Positions 8,253-18,100 of a stretch of DNA of 64,000 bases are shown in pieces. The first letter of the stretch is position 1. Every line of letters begins with the position of its first letter. Under the pieces are notes generated by a model, which made no database searches, was not told where the DNA came from, and was given only the letters and a program-made list of their open reading frames with translations. Source of the stretch: Alloacidobacterium dinghuense (GTDB lineage Bacteria > Acidobacteriota > Terriglobia > Terriglobales > Acidobacteriaceae); the NCBI RefSeq assembly GCF_014274465.1, contig NZ_CP060394.1, forward strand, positions 5,146,001 through 5,210,000, given 5' to 3'. Both the position numbers and the translations under genes were made by a program.

Positions 8253-9221
8253 CTAGCGATCAACCAGCACCTGGTAGTGCGCATAATTTGCGCCCTTCAC
8301 CACCACGCCACCGAACTTCACCACAACATACTGCGAAGCCAAGGAGCCGGGAATGCCGAGTTGGAAGACCCGGGGTGTCGGATCGCTCAGCCAGTGATAC
8401 TCGATCATGTCTTCAGTCACGATGTAGGCCGGAAGAACAGCCGATCCTGAACCCGGAGTACCGGTGTAGCTCAATGCCCAGTCCGGAATCAGCGGGAGGT
8501 CTCCGGCCTGCGTCGAGAGAGTCTTCACCGTGAATCCGGCATTGATTTCGCGAGTATTCAGAACGACGTTAAAGTCGGTCTTCATCTCGCGGTCGATCAG
8601 ATCGAGCAGCACCGGGTTGGCATAGATAGCAGTCGGACGAACTGCGAAGTTGCTGTTAGCTACCATTTGAGCAACTGTCGACTTCAAGCCATCGACGATG
8701 CTCGCGGTGGCGCCGATCGTCGTCGTGTTACCTCCTGCCGCAACTTGAGAGGAGACGCCGAAATACTGCGTCGATGTCGGAGTGCTCAACGAGGAATCGT
8801 TACCGTTCCAAAGCGCAATGTCGTGGGTGTGCAGAACGCCTTCGACTGTATCGACAAGATCTTTAGCCTGCAGATAAGCGAATTGTTTTTGCTGCGTGCC
8901 CAATTCGATGTCAAACAGGTTGTAATTGAGCTGGGCGACAATCGCCTTGAGTGGAACGCTGCGCTCCACGCGTGTCGGGCTAACAATTGGGGCAACAATA
9001 TTGCGTGGGTCGACGAAGCCTGCCGTTCCAGGGGTCGGAATGGCGGTCTCTTCGAAGAACCGAGAAGGATGTCCTGTGGCCGGAACTTGCTTGATCCTCT
9101 GCCCGAAGATACCCCGACGTTGTACGATGTCAGTGATCTCAGTCTGATAAAAGGGTACTTCGATTGCACCAGGCCCGATGTAATCAGCAGCCGCATGGAT
9201 GTCGTAAAAGTTTGCGCTCAT
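8253..9221 (-). CDS. Phage major capsid protein (HK97-fold type)
   Basis: The 322-residue product has features of HK97-fold capsids with an early N-terminal region. There is an extended arm with GFVDPRNIVAPIVSPTRVER, a spine-helix-like region (QAKDLVDTVEGVLHTHDIAL), and the conserved A-domain passage AIYANPVLLDLIDREMKTD. The C-terminal strand is RVFQLGIPGSLASQYVVVKF. It lies downstream of portal, protease and scaffold genes, the standard order. Terminators on both sides make it a separate transcription segment. The ATG at 9221 has only a weak upstream purine stretch. Confidence 0.82.
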   Translation of the reverse strand: MSANFYDIHAAADYIGPGAIEVPFYQTEITDIVQRRGIFGQRIKQVPATGHPSRFFEETAIPTPGTAGFVDPRNIVAPIVSPTRVERSVPLKAIVAQLNYNLFDIELGTQQKQFAYLQAKDLVDTVEGVLHTHDIALWNGNDSSLSTPTSTQYFGVSSQVAAGGNTTTIGATASIVDGLKSTVAQMVANSNFAVRPTAIYANPVLLDLIDREMKTDFNVVLNTREINAGFTVKTLSTQAGDLPLIPDWALSYTGTPGSGSAVLPAYIVTEDMIEYHWLSDPTPRVFQLGIPGSLASQYVVVKFGGVVVKGANYAHYQVLVDR

Positions 9222-9291
9222 TCGATTCTTTCTGCCTGCAGACAGGCGGAGTGATTGGTTTGAGATGGCACGGTTTCCGAAGGCCGTGCGT

Positions 9292-9320
9292 TATAAAAGA
9301 AAAGGGCGGCCTCAGCCGCC
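9292..9320 (-). terminator. Intrinsic terminator between scaffold and capsid genes
   Basis: Minus-strand GGCGGC-TGAG-GCCGCC is followed by CTTTTCTTTTAT. It lies 26 bp after the scaffold stop codon and about 70 bp before the capsid ATG. A second small hairpin (GCACGG / CCGTGC) lies between this terminator and the capsid start. Confidence 0.7.
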
Positions 9321-9346
9321 GTCACGCGCCAGTCTTTTGAATGACT

Positions 9347-9772
9347 CTACTGGGTCAGCATTCCCGCGCGCAGCAACTGCGCCTTTACAGCAATTCGCTG
9401 TTCGAGGCTCAATCCCGTGAGAGCCGCATCCAGGGCGCCGGCCTGAATTGAGTCAACTGTCGAAATTCCTTGTTTCGCCAGCAGTTGCGTCGTCGAAGCA
9501 GGGAGTGTCTGGCGAGCCGCGGTAGACCGGCTGCTCTGCGCGCGTAGTTCCGCAATCTGCTGCTCAGCTGCTTCTAGCTTCAGTCGCAGTTCGCACTCGC
9601 GCTGCAGGGACTCACTTTGGCCTTCAACCGCGGCCGTCATTTTCTCAACCGCTCCACCTGCAATTTGGTCACGCTGTTCGAGCCACGTCACAGTGCGTTC
9701 CAGGAGACCCGCGGCGGTGGTGAGGCGTTCAATACTCTCCCCCAACGAGGCAAGAATGTTATCTGTTTCCAT
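9347..9772 (-). CDS. Coiled-coil scaffold-like protein
   Basis: From ATG at 9772 (purine-rich GGAAGGAAG upstream) the product is 141 residues and mostly helical. A long heptad-type stretch rich in Glu, Gln, Leu and Arg (for example RECELRLKLEAAEQQIAELR) is followed by a Ser/Thr linker. A small C-terminal helical domain ends in QRIAVKAQLLRAGMLTQ. This is the usual architecture of a capsid scaffold encoded between protease and capsid genes. The start overlaps the end of the protease gene by 14 bp in another frame. The role is inferred from coiled coil and location. Confidence 0.65.
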   Translation of the reverse strand: METDNILASLGESIERLTTAAGLLERTVTWLEQRDQIAGGAVEKMTAAVEGQSESLQRECELRLKLEAAEQQIAELRAQSSRSTAARQTLPASTTQLLAKQGISTVDSIQAGALDAALTGLSLEQRIAVKAQLLRAGMLTQ

Positions 9773-10388
9773 TACGCTTCCTTCCTTCTTTTGTCTGACC
9801 CCAAAATTGCGTCTCGAATGGCCGGCCCGAGCGCGCAGCAAGTTTGGCCCTGTTGCTCTCTCTCAGCGAGTTGCTATTCCGGCAACGTCCCGCCGACAAC
9901 CGAAACGACGTGTTTCGATACGCGGCCTTCTCTCGAAGCAGAATGGCCGCTCCTGTGAATATGGCACGCGTTAACGTCCATACCTCTGCACGCATGTCAG
10001 CAACATGCGCATCTGCCAGCTCATAAGACATACCCATGCTGCCGCTCTCGCTGTGCTGCAGTTGCCGCACTACCTCCGGGAAATCACGGCCAAACAAATA
10101 GCCGCCCACTTGCAACTGATTTCCGATAACGTCAGCTTCCGTGATGATCCCGCACTTCGCCCGTGCATCATGGCCGTCCCATTTAGGTGCATAATCAACA
10201 GCCATCCCAAGCAATGATGGCAACGCCTCTCGCGCTGCCGTCTGCGTAAGGATCACCCTGTGTCCCCGTGCTCCGGATGGAGGCCGAGTGCTTGCTTCGT
10301 CCACCGTAGTAAGCACACCTTCAAAGGAAATCCGGTTCGGATGATCCCCGACTTCCGGCATGGTAATCGCCATTGCTTCCAGTCTCAT
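9759..10388 (-). CDS. Putative prohead protease
   Basis: The 209-residue product starts at ATG 10388 with GAGAGG close upstream. It contains RISFEGVLTTVDE near the N terminus, a His in the central WDGHDARAK segment, and SGSMGMSYEL about 60 residues later. The spacing and surroundings match the His and Ser of phage prohead serine proteases (S78/U35-like). The VGGYLFGRDFPEVV stretch also fits. The end of the gene overlaps the scaffold gene. The C-terminal ~45 residues are basic and look like a removable tail. The active-site assignment is by pattern, not by alignment. Confidence 0.68.
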   Translation of the reverse strand: MRLEAMAITMPEVGDHPNRISFEGVLTTVDEASTRPPSGARGHRVILTQTAAREALPSLLGMAVDYAPKWDGHDARAKCGIITEADVIGNQLQVGGYLFGRDFPEVVRQLQHSESGSMGMSYELADAHVADMRAEVWTLTRAIFTGAAILLREKAAYRNTSFRLSAGRCRNSNSLRESNRAKLAARSGRPFETQFWGQTKEGRKRNGNR

Positions 10389-10437
10389 GTCCTCTCTATC
10401 CCCTCATCTAAATGCTGGTTGTCTATTCGCTGCTCTT

Positions 10438-11685
10438 TTACCCCCTCTCTGACGCCGTCACTGTGAGCTGACTAGTCGGAAGCGGCGCCAGTCCACGCAT
10501 CGACCGCACTTCATTTACAGTCAAAACGCCAGCCGCAAGAAGCTGTGTCTGAACCTGTAGTTCCGTCAACTCGTCTGGCGCATCCAGTTCATTGAAAACA
10601 AACTCAAATTCACGCCAGCCCAGCTTCTTCGCAAACAAATCTCGTGTCAGATGCTCTGCCAGCAACTTCGCCAGCGGCACGATTGCGCTGCGGAATGCTT
10701 CGTCGGCCTGCTCTGCCGCCGTCGTTCGGTTCACTTCACGCTCAAGTCCAAGAAGCATCGGAGGCAATGAGAATGCATTCGCAACCATGCGAATCAAGAA
10801 CTCCTGCCAGTTCATCCGAAGGTCCGCATCTGTGCCGCTCGCGAAGCGTAGCACCTCCGGCTTCTGTTCTGTGCTAAGTAGAGGAACTCTGCCCGTGCCT
10901 TCAATTTCGTCCTGCCACCATCGAATCAGCCGCTCGTGCTCCACAGGAGTTGTTTCATTGAGCCACAACGCATATTGCACTACTGCGTTACTCGCCAGGT
11001 TTCCGGCGAATCTATGAGCGGCAAGAAAGGTGTTCACAGTCTCGAATGCAACCTCTAGCGGACCCAAACCAAACGGCGTATGGGATCGTGGATTCATCCG
11101 CAAGTAAATCAGCTGATCATCACGCAGCAAGACTTGCGTATTGGCGCCAGGTAATCCAGTCGTTTGCGCATAGCGGACTGATTCCGGCTTCCCATCCCAT
11201 TTCGGATTGATCTCAATCGTTGCGCCATCCACGGCCCACAAATCGAACGGTTTTTGCGCATCTCCTGTGATCTCCATCTCAATCGCGCCAAAACCCCCGA
11301 CCAGTGCATCTTCCAGGACCTGCTCAATCAAGGTGCGAAATGAATCGCTCGCGTTCGGCTCCTCAAGCGCTCGACGCAGGGCCTGCATACGTCCCTGAAC
11401 GTTGTCTACATCTAGGAGTGAGAATCCACGCTTCGGTCGCACTTGCCAATCCAGGCTGGCGATGCGATCTTTCAGCACATTGATTGCCCTGCGCACCAGC
11501 GGCGTTTCAGCAAAGCGACGCAAATTCACAGGAGTAGGTTTCGGCAACGCATTTGAGGGTGTGCGGTAGGGAGTCAGAATTGAAGGCAGTGCCAAGGTCT
11601 TTCGTTTTGCCGCCTGCTCCTCTGCTGCGTCGATGCCGACTTCCTTCCGCCGCCACAGTTTTTGAACCGAACTCTTGACCTTCAA
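10438..11685 (-). CDS. Phage portal protein
   Basis: The chosen start is TTG at 11685 with GGGAGG 8 bases upstream, giving 415 residues; an upstream extension lacks a ribosome site. The protein resembles HK97/SPP1-type portals: VRRAINVLKDRIASLDWQV near the N terminus, NPRSHTPFGLGPLEVAFETV in the centre, and MVANAFSLPPMLLGLEREVN then EQADEAFRSAIVPL in the stem region. The C terminus has VQTQLLAAGVLTVNEVRSMR and GLAPLP, a common portal ending. It forms the 12-mer ring through which DNA is packaged. It lies about 108 bp after the DUF3037 gene, which separates it from the terminase. Confidence 0.9.
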   Translation of the reverse strand: MKVKSSVQKLWRRKEVGIDAAEEQAAKRKTLALPSILTPYRTPSNALPKPTPVNLRRFAETPLVRRAINVLKDRIASLDWQVRPKRGFSLLDVDNVQGRMQALRRALEEPNASDSFRTLIEQVLEDALVGGFGAIEMEITGDAQKPFDLWAVDGATIEINPKWDGKPESVRYAQTTGLPGANTQVLLRDDQLIYLRMNPRSHTPFGLGPLEVAFETVNTFLAAHRFAGNLASNAVVQYALWLNETTPVEHERLIRWWQDEIEGTGRVPLLSTEQKPEVLRFASGTDADLRMNWQEFLIRMVANAFSLPPMLLGLEREVNRTTAAEQADEAFRSAIVPLAKLLAEHLTRDLFAKKLGWREFEFVFNELDAPDELTELQVQTQLLAAGVLTVNEVRSMRGLAPLPTSQLTVTASERG

Positions 11686-11793
11686 TGTTTCGCCTCCCGT
11701 CGTTCTCTGCTTTCTCAAAAAGAAAGGGCATGGCGATAAGCCATGCCCAACCAATCCCACGCACTGCCGCTTCTCAGATCGTCACATTTGGCT

Positions 11794-12627
11794 CTATAAC
11801 CGAAATTCCCTCTGCGCTGTCTCCGCCATTCTAGGCAGATCATTCGTTGTTATCACGCGGATATCCTGTTCTTCCATGGTCTCGACGGAAAATCGATATT
11901 GCTCCACGCGCTCAACATCCTCACGATCCGCGCTGACCTCAACAATCGGCTCTACAATCGCCGTAAGTTCCAGTTCCGCATTCTCAATCCGCGCCACACC
12001 TTCCCGAATGGATTCAACGCTGAAAGCCAATACTTTAGGCCACTCCGTATCGCTGTCTAGCGAGACAGCATGAAACATGCGAATTAGGCCATTCGGCCGA
12101 TAACCGCAATCGATACGTAAGGGATCACCCGTCTTCGTATATCTCGAGACAGAAATACGTTTGCGCATCAAGTCCCAAACGCCTGCGCGCTCAAACTGCG
12201 ACCGCATTTTGGCTTGTATCGCCTGCCGTCCGGTCTTGCGCGCCGACGCTTGCCTCTTGCGTGGCTCGACAAATAGCCGCATCAACTCCTCGACTCCGGC
12301 AATCATCGACTCAGCCAGATATGCCCTAGGTTCGGTGATCTGTAGTCCAGTCGAAAAAGAATCTTCGAAAACACGCATAAGTGGCGTTGCGTCGCTACCC
12401 TGATGTGCTAGCCGCCGCCGAAGCTCACTCTCCAGGCTCTCAAGCATTGCAACATCCACATCCGGGTCGATGCATCGAACACGCGCCCAGTCCTTCGTAA
12501 AGTTCACGGTTATCTGTTCCGGTTGTGCTACGTCCCGCAGCAGAACTCCGATATTTACGAATTCATTTCTCACCGGATCCGGCACATACCGGACGAGGTA
12601 GAAATCGCATTGCTTCCGTGTACTCAA
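11794..12627 (-). CDS. DUF3037 family protein, partner of the HipA-like gene
   Basis: The 277-residue product opens with QCDFYLVRYVPDPVRNEFVN and continues IGVLLRD, the hallmark start of DUF3037 proteins. The middle is Arg-rich and helical and the C-terminal half is alpha/beta. No enzymatic motif is visible. The ATG at 12627 lies 28 bp after the HipA-like stop codon, so the two form one unit. As I recall, DUF3037 genes commonly sit directly downstream of HipA-like kinase genes in Acidobacteriota and some other phyla; the molecular function is unknown. Here the pair is inserted between terminase and portal genes of the phage block. Confidence 0.8.
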   Translation of the reverse strand: MSTRKQCDFYLVRYVPDPVRNEFVNIGVLLRDVAQPEQITVNFTKDWARVRCIDPDVDVAMLESLESELRRRLAHQGSDATPLMRVFEDSFSTGLQITEPRAYLAESMIAGVEELMRLFVEPRKRQASARKTGRQAIQAKMRSQFERAGVWDLMRKRISVSRYTKTGDPLRIDCGYRPNGLIRMFHAVSLDSDTEWPKVLAFSVESIREGVARIENAELELTAIVEPIVEVSADREDVERVEQYRFSVETMEEQDIRVITTNDLPRMAETAQREFRL

Positions 12628-12655
12628 TTTCTATACCTGGATGTCATTGCCACGA

Positions 12656-13528
12656 TCACATTATCGGTCCTCGGATAGTATCGGCCCAACTGGGCTCGGG
12701 AAACTGTCTTTCGATCGCGCCGATCGAAACCGTCATCCAATTTGGAAAAGGCTGGCGGGATGATTCCTGAAAGAGAGTAATCAGCTCGCGAATACGGCTA
12801 CGTCGTTCCAATAACCGCTCAATAAGCGTCTCAATTTCTGCTAGATCCCCGCCATACCATTCCGGAGGCACTATCTCCGCTATAGACCAGATTTTCTGCG
12901 GATCAAGTTCTTCCGCGCGGCTCAACCAAGGCTCAAAGCTGTCCCAACCCACAACACCTCGGTACACGAGATTCCGCGCATAGACCCCCCGTAATGGAGC
13001 ATCAACAAATTTCCATTCCCCCGCATTAAAGCAGTACCCCTGGTCGATAAACGTGGCCGCATAGCGCTTCTCCCGAGGCCGTTTGTAGAATACGGCCTGC
13101 CTTCCATTGGAATTGCAAGTCCACTTATCAATCACAAGCATTCCGAAAAATTCAGCAAGGTTTTTCACTTCAGCCAGTCTTTCCTCGGGAAGGTAATCAA
13201 CTACCTGCCCCGGCATCAGACCGCCCACCAATCTGGAACCAAATTGTAAGCCCGGCCGACATTGTTCTTGGGTCTGGCCCAAATCAAGGCTAAGTTCCTT
13301 CGAGTTTTGAATCAGCCAATCTGTCACCTCAACGATTTCACTGGCTGGAACACTTAGCCCAACCGCTTCCGCCAATCGCGTCGCCATTAATTCATTGGCC
13401 AGGACCCGTATATGCTGCGGATTATTCTGAAACTTGACGACATAAGGATGGCCGTCTGAAGCAAGCATCAGATGGCTCTGCGCTCCTCCTCGCATCCGTC
13501 GAATTGCTTGTGTGGCCAGAACCGCCAA
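12656..13528 (-). CDS. HipA-like Ser/Thr kinase-fold protein
   Basis: The 290-residue protein starts at TTG 13528 with GGAGG just upstream; an internal ATG is possible but would cut the conserved RRMRGGAQSHLM start. PYVVKFQNNPQ contains the probable ATP-binding Lys32. IDKWTCNSNGRQAVF (D134, N139) matches the catalytic loop D-x-W-x-x-N of HipA-type kinases, and FIDQG (D162) matches the metal-binding Asp. It is shorter than E. coli HipA (about 440) and lacks the N-terminal HipA subdomain. No HipB-like DNA-binding antitoxin is next to it; the neighbour is DUF3037 instead. The substrate is unknown. The pair is located inside phage packaging genes, which suggests an accessory (moron) role such as exclusion or dormancy. 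Confidence 0.78.
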   Translation of the reverse strand: MAVLATQAIRRMRGGAQSHLMLASDGHPYVVKFQNNPQHIRVLANELMATRLAEAVGLSVPASEIVEVTDWLIQNSKELSLDLGQTQEQCRPGLQFGSRLVGGLMPGQVVDYLPEERLAEVKNLAEFFGMLVIDKWTCNSNGRQAVFYKRPREKRYAATFIDQGYCFNAGEWKFVDAPLRGVYARNLVYRGVVGWDSFEPWLSRAEELDPQKIWSIAEIVPPEWYGGDLAEIETLIERLLERRSRIRELITLFQESSRQPFPNWMTVSIGAIERQFPEPSWADTIRGPIM

Positions 13529-13579
13529 CCTGCCTCCGTTTCAATCGGATTGTACCTGCTCCGAGCTCCAACGTGACGT

Positions 13580-15100
13580 TCACAATCGCATTTCACCCCG
13601 TACACAGAGCGCTATTGCCATCGCCATCACGCAATCATCATGTGCTCCAGCACTGGCGCCAATCTTTCCGTTGCGATGCCGCACGAAGCTTCGGCATTCC
13701 TGCAGTAGGCGCTTGCTGTAAAAAATTGTCGGTGTTTCGACTAGAGCAGCAGCCAGCGCTCCCAGCATGCGCGGACGATGAACCACTGATGTGAGCCAGC
13801 CGTCCTGATCTTCCTGCCTGTAAATATGCGGATATCTGCTCACACTATGCAGGTATGCCAGCACCCCAGACCCGTGATTATTGCGTTCCACCACCAGCCA
13901 GGCTCCGTTGTACTCCTTCGCTAGCCGTGCAGACTCTTCCGCGAGTTCCAGTGGAGACAACCTTGCTCGTAATTCGGCACACTGAAGGCCTGTATTGATC
14001 TCCAGTACCTGCGCAACAGAATAGTCCCCTTCACTGCCGCCTCCAGCCGTGTCTACAGCAACCAGGTAACGTCGCCCCTGCACTGGAGGAAACCATAACT
14101 GCAATTTTCCTCCGAGCCGTGTTGCAATCGGCTCAGGCAAGTCCTTGATGCGCGCATCCAAGGCGGCGACATCGAAATAGCAATCGCCGCTGCTGAGAAA
14201 GCATTCAATCGCGTCCTCTGGATACTCCTGCTTCGCCAGCCCACGAAATCCCGCCGCTATCTTTCTGCGAAATCCTATTTGCTCCAGACTCAGTCCGTGC
14301 TGTTCAATCAGCCTCCGCTCATCACTCTGCAGCGACTCCTCGGACACGCGCTCCGCTCGGTATGCGTCCTCCAACCACCAGGGAAAGAAGTGTTGCACCA
14401 TCCGGCACTGTTCGGCATTGTTCCACTCTTCCCAGAAACATCCCTCAGCCCCGTTTGGGGTCGATTCCAGCACCAGCTCTCCTTGCGGAGGCATTGCTGC
14501 TCGTAGTCCCTGTAGCGTCTCCCCCGCGCCAGTCGGCCAGCGAGCGACTTCCGAGCAGTGCAGATTATGAATAGTCAAGCCCCGCCCTGCATTTGCGTCA
14601 CCAGCAGTTTCAACGCGGTACTCGCTATCCAGTGATGGGAATACGATCTGCCGCGAACTTGCCTTTGAGGTTCGCAGAGCCCCATCTCGCAGCCATTCTG
14701 GCAGCCCATCAAGGAATCTGTGAACAATTCGAAATATTCCCTCGGCTGCTTCCTGTGTGTGTGCCACTTGCAATGTCAGCGTACCGGGATTCGTGATCGT
14801 TCTCAGAAAAAATCGTCCGGCTACCCATGTGCTGATGCCCATCTGGCGCGACTTAAGGACGATATTTGCCCTTCCCCGTCGCTGCTCGAATGCCCTCTGC
14901 GCCCGGTTCGGTCGGAATGGCACGATTTTGCCAGTCCGGTTGCGAATTCGCAGGAGCTGTTCTGCAAGAAAACGCCCGGTAACCTCGCCTTTCAGCTCAG
15001 GCAGCGCGCTATCCAGGACCCTTCCAAGATCGAGCAGCTCACTGCGATCAATCGCACTTCCCCAGCTCTCAATACGCGTACCAGTTCGCATCGGGTCCAC
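13580..15100 (-). CDS. Terminase large subunit
   Basis: This is the packaging motor with ATPase and nuclease domains. Residues 83-91 (KSRQMGIST) form the adenine/Walker-A like loop, HNLHCSEVARW carries the Walker-B acidic residue (E184), and LESTPNGAEG is the coupling motif. The RNase H-like nuclease has Asp350 (VAVDTAGGGSEGD), Glu405 (VVERNNHGSG) and Asp488/489 (HDDCVMAMA). All key acidic residues are present, so it appears functional. Starts are GTG at 15100 or ATG at 15091, both overlapping the end of the spike gene. At 506 residues it has normal length. It is followed after 51 bp by the HipA-like gene. Confidence 0.93.
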   Translation of the reverse strand: MDPMRTGTRIESWGSAIDRSELLDLGRVLDSALPELKGEVTGRFLAEQLLRIRNRTGKIVPFRPNRAQRAFEQRRGRANIVLKSRQMGISTWVAGRFFLRTITNPGTLTLQVAHTQEAAEGIFRIVHRFLDGLPEWLRDGALRTSKASSRQIVFPSLDSEYRVETAGDANAGRGLTIHNLHCSEVARWPTGAGETLQGLRAAMPPQGELVLESTPNGAEGCFWEEWNNAEQCRMVQHFFPWWLEDAYRAERVSEESLQSDERRLIEQHGLSLEQIGFRRKIAAGFRGLAKQEYPEDAIECFLSSGDCYFDVAALDARIKDLPEPIATRLGGKLQLWFPPVQGRRYLVAVDTAGGGSEGDYSVAQVLEINTGLQCAELRARLSPLELAEESARLAKEYNGAWLVVERNNHGSGVLAYLHSVSRYPHIYRQEDQDGWLTSVVHRPRMLGALAAALVETPTIFYSKRLLQECRSFVRHRNGKIGASAGAHDDCVMAMAIALCVRGEMRL

Positions 15101-18100
15101 AAACCAAGGTTCTTTTGCCAGCCGATGAAATCACCAACGAGTTAGCGGTTGCTCCTTGGTAGTTAATGGCCTGCGAACTCGTTGTCGTCACCGTCACAGC
15201 GTTGGTACTCGAGTCTGACTTGATGACCGTAAATTCCTCCCCAGTTGGAGAAGCCTTATCTGGCCACGGCGTAAAGCAGCTCGGTAATGTGATTGTCTGT
15301 GTTCCGCTCGACGCGTTGGCAATGACATTTTTGTTAGCGGCGGTCAATGTTATGGATCCACTAGTATTCAATACGGTCGAGAGTGCAATGCCGCCCTGTG
15401 TACGAACAGTGCCTTGATAGGTAACGTTGAAAAAAGGATTCTGTCCCGCAATGTGCCCTTCAAACAGATCTGTCTGATACCCGCTATAAAGCTGCGCCGA
15501 ATATGCTTCATAGTTCGAAGTCGCCGCCTTTGGCGACGCCCACACAGTGGCGACCGCGCTGTTTCCGGGAGCATTATTCGAAGCCCCACCGCCCGTAAAT
15601 CCGGTCGTCGTCTCTGGTTCTAATGCTTGCGCATAATTTCCACAGCCGGTCAGATGATGAACGCTGGCGAATGTTGGAGGTATGCCGGAAGAAGCCGCAT
15701 ACGTAATCCAGTTCACTGACGAGGACATGCCCAGGCAGCCGATGTCGGCGACTTCCAACCCATTTGTCACATTAGGCGAGACATAGGCGAGGTTTGCCGA
15801 CGGAAAACTCGTGAAATCGGGCCACTGAATATGTCCGCCATGGATCGAAGTTCCATTGGCGCCGACGTAGAACCCGGCAATCGCAGGGCTATCAGCATAT
15901 GTATCTGTCCACACACTTCCAGCGCCACCTGTATCGTAGATCACATAGTCCGTTGCGTAGGAGGCATTGGCTACCGATGAACTTAGTGCTGTATTGCTAC
16001 AAGGTGCATTCGTGCACGTGTACGGATAGCCGAATCCGTGAATCATATAGCCGGTATTGCCTGTACCTTCGTTATAGATTCCAGCAATGAGCGCGTTGCG
16101 TACCAGTACAGTATCGAGATGGCTATCGATTGCCGTCTGCTGCATGTGAATTCCGTAAGCTGGTCGGCTCGCCGGGGTGAAGTTAGCGGCGTTATAACTG
16201 ACAGTCACATTCCGGAGAATGAACCCCGATTGATGTCCGTTGGTCGTGCTTTCCTCCCCGAGCAAGATGCCTTCTGCGGAAGTGTCGTTAACCGCAACGT
16301 CATCCACCAGCAACCCGCGGAACCACTGCAATTCCAGGCCGTGGATAGCATTCTTACTTGCAAGGATAGTGAAATCCTTAAAGACACATCCTTGTGCTTG
16401 AGAGTTATTCCCGAGAAAAACTACATCTCCTCCAAGATTTGTAGTTACATTGAGCGTAGTCGCGCTTGCTGTGCTATCTGCCGCGGTGCTTGCTCCACCC
16501 GATCCAACGAGATTAATGCAGGCTCCGTTGCTAGGCTCAGTCAGCGACGAGCTAACCGAGTAACTTCCAGGTCCAAGTCTTACGGTCTGGTTGCGGCCGG
16601 TTCCGTTAGCAATGCCAACCGCAGCATTCCAGGCACTGTTCAGGGTTGTATAAGTACTTCCGTCCACCGTGATCTCCCCGTTCAGCGATGCAGCAGTAAA
16701 CGCTCCCCCCACCTTTGTAGTTCCACTGACAGTTACATTAGCGGTTGAGTTACTCTGGCCTGCAACACTGAATGCTCCTGTCCACTGAGTCCCATTCCAG
16801 ACGTCGTATTCATACCCTGCATGGCCAGCGTTTCCCGGCGAGCCTTTAAAACATATTCGGTTTAGCGATTGAGTGCTTCCAACTGCAGGCGTGTCGAACC
16901 AGCAGTAGCTGTTTGCAAACTTTGTCCCGACCATCCATTGGTTGTAACCACCATACTGACCATATTGCTGCTCATATCTCATGAAGAAACCGTTTGTTGG
17001 CGTCCATACGAGCCCCAGTCCCGGCACGGTGACAGTCGGCTGCGCCGATATGCCGTTCACGTAGGTCGGGGCGGTCAGATAAGAGCCACCCGTGATATTG
17101 GCGAGTTGCATCCGCGACGATGCCCCGGAGGTCTCAGCCGTTTCCAGTTGATTGAACGGGATGCCATAGGCGCCATCAAAATTCAACCCGGGATAACGAT
17201 GTACAGCGATCTCGCCTTGATGGGCGTAAGAGCCAGAAGACGTATCAATGTTATGTATCGTCAGCTTTGCGGACCCTACGCCATCAAAGAAGTCTAATGC
17301 GCCGCCCGGCGGATCTACGATCAAACCATCCGGGATAGGTCCGGTAACGACTTCCGCGCAGGTCAGCACCCCAGTTTGGTCGCAGTTATCGATATATCCA
17401 GCGCCGGGCGGCTGAATGGCCGCAATGTGAGAGTCTTCGATATCAACGGCCGCATGCTGAGACCCAGGTCCTTCCTCGACGATGGAGCCTGCTGGCCAGT
17501 CACCGTTGCTTATGCTCGACCCGGAAGCCCCGCGGGCAAGGACGTGCATCTTCCCGTCGGCAGTGAACCCCTGTACTTCGATGACTTCAAACTGTCCGCG
17601 CTGAATGTTCGGATTGTACTGTGATGGAGCAGCACTGCCGGAGAGAAAGTCCTGCGGCATAATAATGTAGTAAACAATCGAGCCGGTTCCCATGTCAGCC
17701 GCCGATTCAAAATACTGCGCCATCCAGGATGTGTCAGTTACTCCGACAACTGTCGCTGAAGGAGGTAGTTCACCCGCCAGCTTCGTCTTCTCAAGCACGC
17801 CGCCGTTAACGTAAATCCCAGCATTCAGTCGTGGCTCGTTGCTGTAAGGAAAACCCTCCAGATAGAAATTCCGGATGCTTCCATAGCCACCTGCGCGAAA
17901 GCCGCTCATGTACTTGAGTGGCTTGATCGACCCGCCATAGAAACTATAGTTCACGGCCTTTACGATTGTGATCGCACCATGAGGATCAGGGCTTACCGAG
18001 GACGGACCACCACCCGCACCTTGGTTAGGAAAAGGATAGGAGTTGTTCGGGCAATTGATTCCGTAACAGTAGTATTCCTCCCCGAAGCGCTCTGCGGTGG

